8,344 nt of DNA from assembly GCA_039934475.1 (NCBI GenBank), contig JBDTMC010000355.1, positions 1-8,344 on the forward strand, read 5' to 3'. This stretch comes from JBDTMC01 sp039934475. GTDB lineage: Bacteria > Acidobacteriota > Terriglobia > Bryobacterales > Bryobacteraceae. Position numbers and translations under genes: made by a program. Of the stretch, positions 7,071-8,344 are shown in pieces. The notes beneath the pieces are model-generated. The model was not told the origin of the DNA. It did no database searches and was given only the letters and a program-made list of their open reading frames with translations. Every line of letters begins with the position of its first letter. Within the stretch, counting starts at the first letter, position 1.

Positions 7071-7191
7071 CCCTTGTTTGAGTGTAGAGGACGGCGGGGT
7101 GGCGCGGGCGGGTGGCTGGCAGTATGGGTCGCCGATGGAGGCCGGTGGACGCGGATCGGAAGTTTTGCGTTTGTTCTAAAGCCTCGGAGGA

Positions 7192-7221
7192 CTCAGGCCG
7201 ATGGTAGGGTGTATGCCTGAG
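7192..7221 (+). promoter_or_regulatory. Inverted repeat enclosing the start region of a possible small ORF
   Basis: CTCAGGC (7192-7198) and GCCTGAG (7215-7221) are perfect 7-bp complements separated by 16 nt. On the + strand the loop contains GGTAGGG and most of the ATG at 7213, so folding would hide the start of the small ORF. It could equally be a protein-binding palindrome for the leftward protease operon. Functional role is inference. Confidence 0.3.
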
Positions 7222-7305
7222 GAACCGATCATTATCTATATTCCGCCATCGCATAAGTCGCGATTATTGGCGTTCTTTTTTCCGTGGTTGTGGACGGAGG
7301 ATTGA
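7213..7305 (+). CDS. Possible small ORF, 30 residues, hydrophobic
   Basis: ATG to TGA gives MPEEPIIIYIPP followed by SHKSRLLAFFFPWLWTED. It has an acidic start, a proline pair, a basic stretch and a short aromatic-hydrophobic patch too short for a confident membrane helix. AGGG lies about 5 nt before the ATG, within the loop of an inverted repeat. The KSRLLAFF stretch recalls the opening of TM2-domain proteins (KSRxxAxxL), so it could be a relic of such a gene, but that is a weak resemblance. Third-position GC is about 60 percent (18 of 30), lower than expected for the neighbouring genes. It may be a chance ORF; no function is assigned. Confidence 0.22.
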   Translation: MPEEPIIIYIPPSHKSRLLAFFFPWLWTED

Positions 7306-7330
7306 GGGTTCGAAGTAAGCGATACGACAT

Positions 7331-7349
7331 GTACGTCAGCTTGCCGTAC
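7331..7349 (+). promoter_or_regulatory. Candidate operator: short inverted repeat before the antitoxin-like gene
   Basis: GTACG (7331-7335) and CGTAC (7345-7349) are inverted with a 9-nt spacer, ending 8 nt before the ATG at 7358. Ribbon-helix-helix antitoxins commonly repress their own promoter through short palindromes, so this is a plausible autoregulatory site. Five-base arms are easily met by chance. Confidence 0.25.
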
Positions 7350-7357
7350 CGTTAGAT

Positions 7358-8101
7358 ATGGACATTGACACAGCCACAGCCGCTCGCCTCGAAGTTCGCC
7401 TGCGGGCGGATGTGCATGCGCTGCTCAAGCGTGCCGCCGAGATGCAGGGCCGCACACTTACGGATTTTGTTGTAACTGCCGCTCGCGATGCCGCACTGCG
7501 CACGATCGAGGATGCTGAGATCATCCGGCTTTCTCTTGAAGACCAGTCCCTGGTGGCCGAAGCTCTCCTTCATCCGCCAGAACCGACTGCCGCGCTGGAC
7601 CGTGCCTTTCGGCGTCGGGAGACACTGCAAGGACTATCGTTCGAACCTCGTGGCTTGGCGGGTGGCGTGGCGCGCAAGGGCCAGTTCGATGAGACGGTCT
7701 ACCAGGGCGGCGAAGCCGAGGCCGGCGTGGGCCCACATCTTGGGGTACATGCTGATGGAGGTGAAGCCGGGGATGGTGTTGATCTCGTTGATGAAGAGCT
7801 GGTTAGTTGTTCCGTCCATGAGGAAGTCGACACGGGCCATGCCGTCGCATTCCACGGCGCGGTAGCATTCGATGGCGAGAGCCCGGAGTTCGTCCATCTT
7901 GGGCATCGACAGCTTGGCGGGGAGGTCGAACTGCGCTTTGTCGAGGATGTATTTGTCTTCGTAGTCGTAGAATTCCTTCGAGGGGAAGACTTCACAGGGT
8001 TCGGCGGCTTCGACGATTTCGTTGCCGATGACACTGCATTCGAATTCGCGGCCGATGACGGCTCGCTCGACTATGACTTTGCGGTCGAATTGGGCGGCTA
8101 G
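7358..8101 (+). CDS. DUF1778/TacA-like ribbon-helix-helix antitoxin, with abnormal antisense C-terminal extension
   Basis: Residues 1-91 match the DUF1778 antitoxin family: beta-strand ARLEVRLRADV (9-19), helices KRAAEMQGRTLTDFVVTAA (24-42) forming the DNA-binding ribbon-helix-helix, then the toxin-neutralising tail with SLEDQSLVAEALLHPPEP (59-76) and LDRAFRRR (80-87). Such proteins are normally about 90-100 residues and are followed by a GNAT acetyltransferase toxin that acetylates charged tRNA. Here there is no stop at the normal place. From residue 93 (bases 7634-7636, exactly the complement of the ddl stop codon) the frame continues 155 residues antisense to ddl, ending at 8099-8101; this part has no family resemblance. 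No GNAT toxin is present on the + strand of the window. No clear Shine-Dalgarno precedes the ATG. It is probably an orphan antitoxin that lost its own stop and its toxin; family call is firm, the long C-terminus is not. Confidence 0.68.
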   Translation: MDIDTATAARLEVRLRADVHALLKRAAEMQGRTLTDFVVTAARDAALRTIEDAEIIRLSLEDQSLVAEALLHPPEPTAALDRAFRRRETLQGLSFEPRGLAGGVARKGQFDETVYQGGEAEAGVGPHLGVHADGGEAGDGVDLVDEELVSCSVHEEVDTGHAVAFHGAVAFDGESPEFVHLGHRQLGGEVELRFVEDVFVFVVVEFLRGEDFTGFGGFDDFVADDTAFEFAADDGSLDYDFAVELGG

Positions 8102-8344
8102 GGCGAGGGCTGTCCTTAGTTCAGCTTCGTTGCGGGCTTTGGTGATGCCTACCGAGGAACCGAGGTTCGCGGGTTTGACGAAGAGCGGGAAGGGGAAGCG
8201 GGCGAGGACGGGCGCCGGATCCAGATTCTCGCGCCAGATGGGAGCATCGGGCAGAGACTGATGTAGTGCCTGATAGTCGCCGGCTGCGGAGTTGTAGTTC
8301 TTTCGTTCTTCGTCGTACTTCCCCAATTGACGAAAGCCCGCGGC
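7634..8344 (-). CDS. ddl: D-alanine--D-alanine ligase, C-terminal two thirds (5' end outside window)
   Basis: It joins two D-alanines with ATP in the cytoplasm to make the dipeptide for peptidoglycan precursors. The 236 codons in the window hold the ATP-grasp domains. Counting from the TTG at 8324-8326: FVKPANLGSSVG at 49-60 (Lys51 binds ATP), VIVERAVIGREFE at 84-96, the omega-loop EFYDYEDKY at 118-126 and PAKL at 136-139, RVDF with Asp167, and INEINTIPGFT at 179-189 whose Glu181 and Asn183 bind Mg. The end LIELALARH is normal for the family, followed by a short tail and TAG at 7634-7636. The frame is open to the window edge, so about 100-140 residues of the N-terminal domain lie outside. The stretch of about 45 residues before FVKPANLG lacks the usual KxxxKxxxxxxGLP pattern I would expect there. 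Its last 468 nt are overlapped by the opposing antitoxin frame. Confidence 0.94.
   Translation of the reverse strand, partial: AAGFRQLGKYDEERKNYNSAAGDYQALHQSLPDAPIWRENLDPAPVLARFPFPLFVKPANLGSSVGITKARNEAELRTALALAAQFDRKVIVERAVIGREFECSVIGNEIVEAAEPCEVFPSKEFYDYEDKYILDKAQFDLPAKLSMPKMDELRALAIECYRAVECDGMARVDFLMDGTTNQLFINEINTIPGFTSISMYPKMWAHAGLGFAALVDRLIELALARHATRQATRFER

Larger units (their letters stand above)
7071..7357. other. Divergent intergenic region between the protease operon and the antitoxin-like gene
   Basis: This 287-bp spacer should contain the promoters of the leftward protease operon and of the rightward antitoxin-like gene. I could not find a convincing -35/-10 pair on either strand. 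From about 7201 it is locally more AT-rich than the flanking genes. It holds a possible 30-codon ORF, a 7-bp inverted repeat at 7192-7221 and a 5-bp inverted repeat at 7331-7349, each listed separately. No RNA gene is recognised. Confidence 0.6.

Noticed and set aside
7015..7254. 79-codon minus-strand frame in the spacer before the protease
   Set aside because: Arg/Pro/Thr-rich, no ribosome site, not in frame with the protease, overlaps its start; looks like chance.

Overview
The window is a GC-rich bacterial chromosome segment that carries both housekeeping and accessory genes. The protein styles, the mix of a type-B carboxylesterase with a Tat-like leader, a PhyH-type dioxygenase and a C-terminal processing protease, and the Ddl and aspartokinase sequences would fit an Acidobacteriota genome (Solibacter/Bryobacter-like). 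That placement is an inference from gene style and was not tested by any search. No rRNA, tRNA, insertion sequence, phage gene or CRISPR array was seen.

Left part (1-3106): a PIN-domain toxin-like gene on the + strand has a damaged or missing 5' end at the window edge. It converges on a two-gene minus-strand operon, cmk (cytidylate kinase) then lysC (aspartokinase), whose stop and TTG start overlap by 4 nt. Divergent from cmk, only 30 bp away, is a small + strand minimal-zincin metallopeptidase gene.

Middle part (3074-7070): a probable three-gene minus-strand operon, transcribed right to left, encodes a secreted S41 (CtpA-type) protease with a PDZ domain, a PhyH/phytanoyl-CoA-dioxygenase-like Fe(II)/2-oxoglutarate enzyme and a carboxylesterase type B with a probable Tat leader. 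The first two genes are 10 nt apart, and the PhyH gene's SD overlaps the protease stop codon. The dioxygenase and esterase are 42 nt apart, with a small GNRA-capped hairpin over the dioxygenase stop codon. The three may act on a shared extracellular or secondary-metabolite substrate, but nothing in the sequence names one.

Right part (7071-8344): a 287-bp spacer holds one possible 30-codon ORF and two inverted repeats. It is followed by a + strand DUF1778/TacA-like ribbon-helix-helix antitoxin. The antitoxin has no stop codon at its expected end, and its frame runs on for 155 codons exactly antisense to the 3' part of ddl (D-alanine--D-alanine ligase, minus strand, cut by the window edge). No acetyltransferase toxin partner is seen.

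Both window ends therefore carry orphaned or eroding toxin-antitoxin components next to conserved genes. I see no convincing undescribed multi-gene system. The best leads are the antitoxin/ddl antisense arrangement, the degenerate PIN gene and the protease-dioxygenase-esterase operon.
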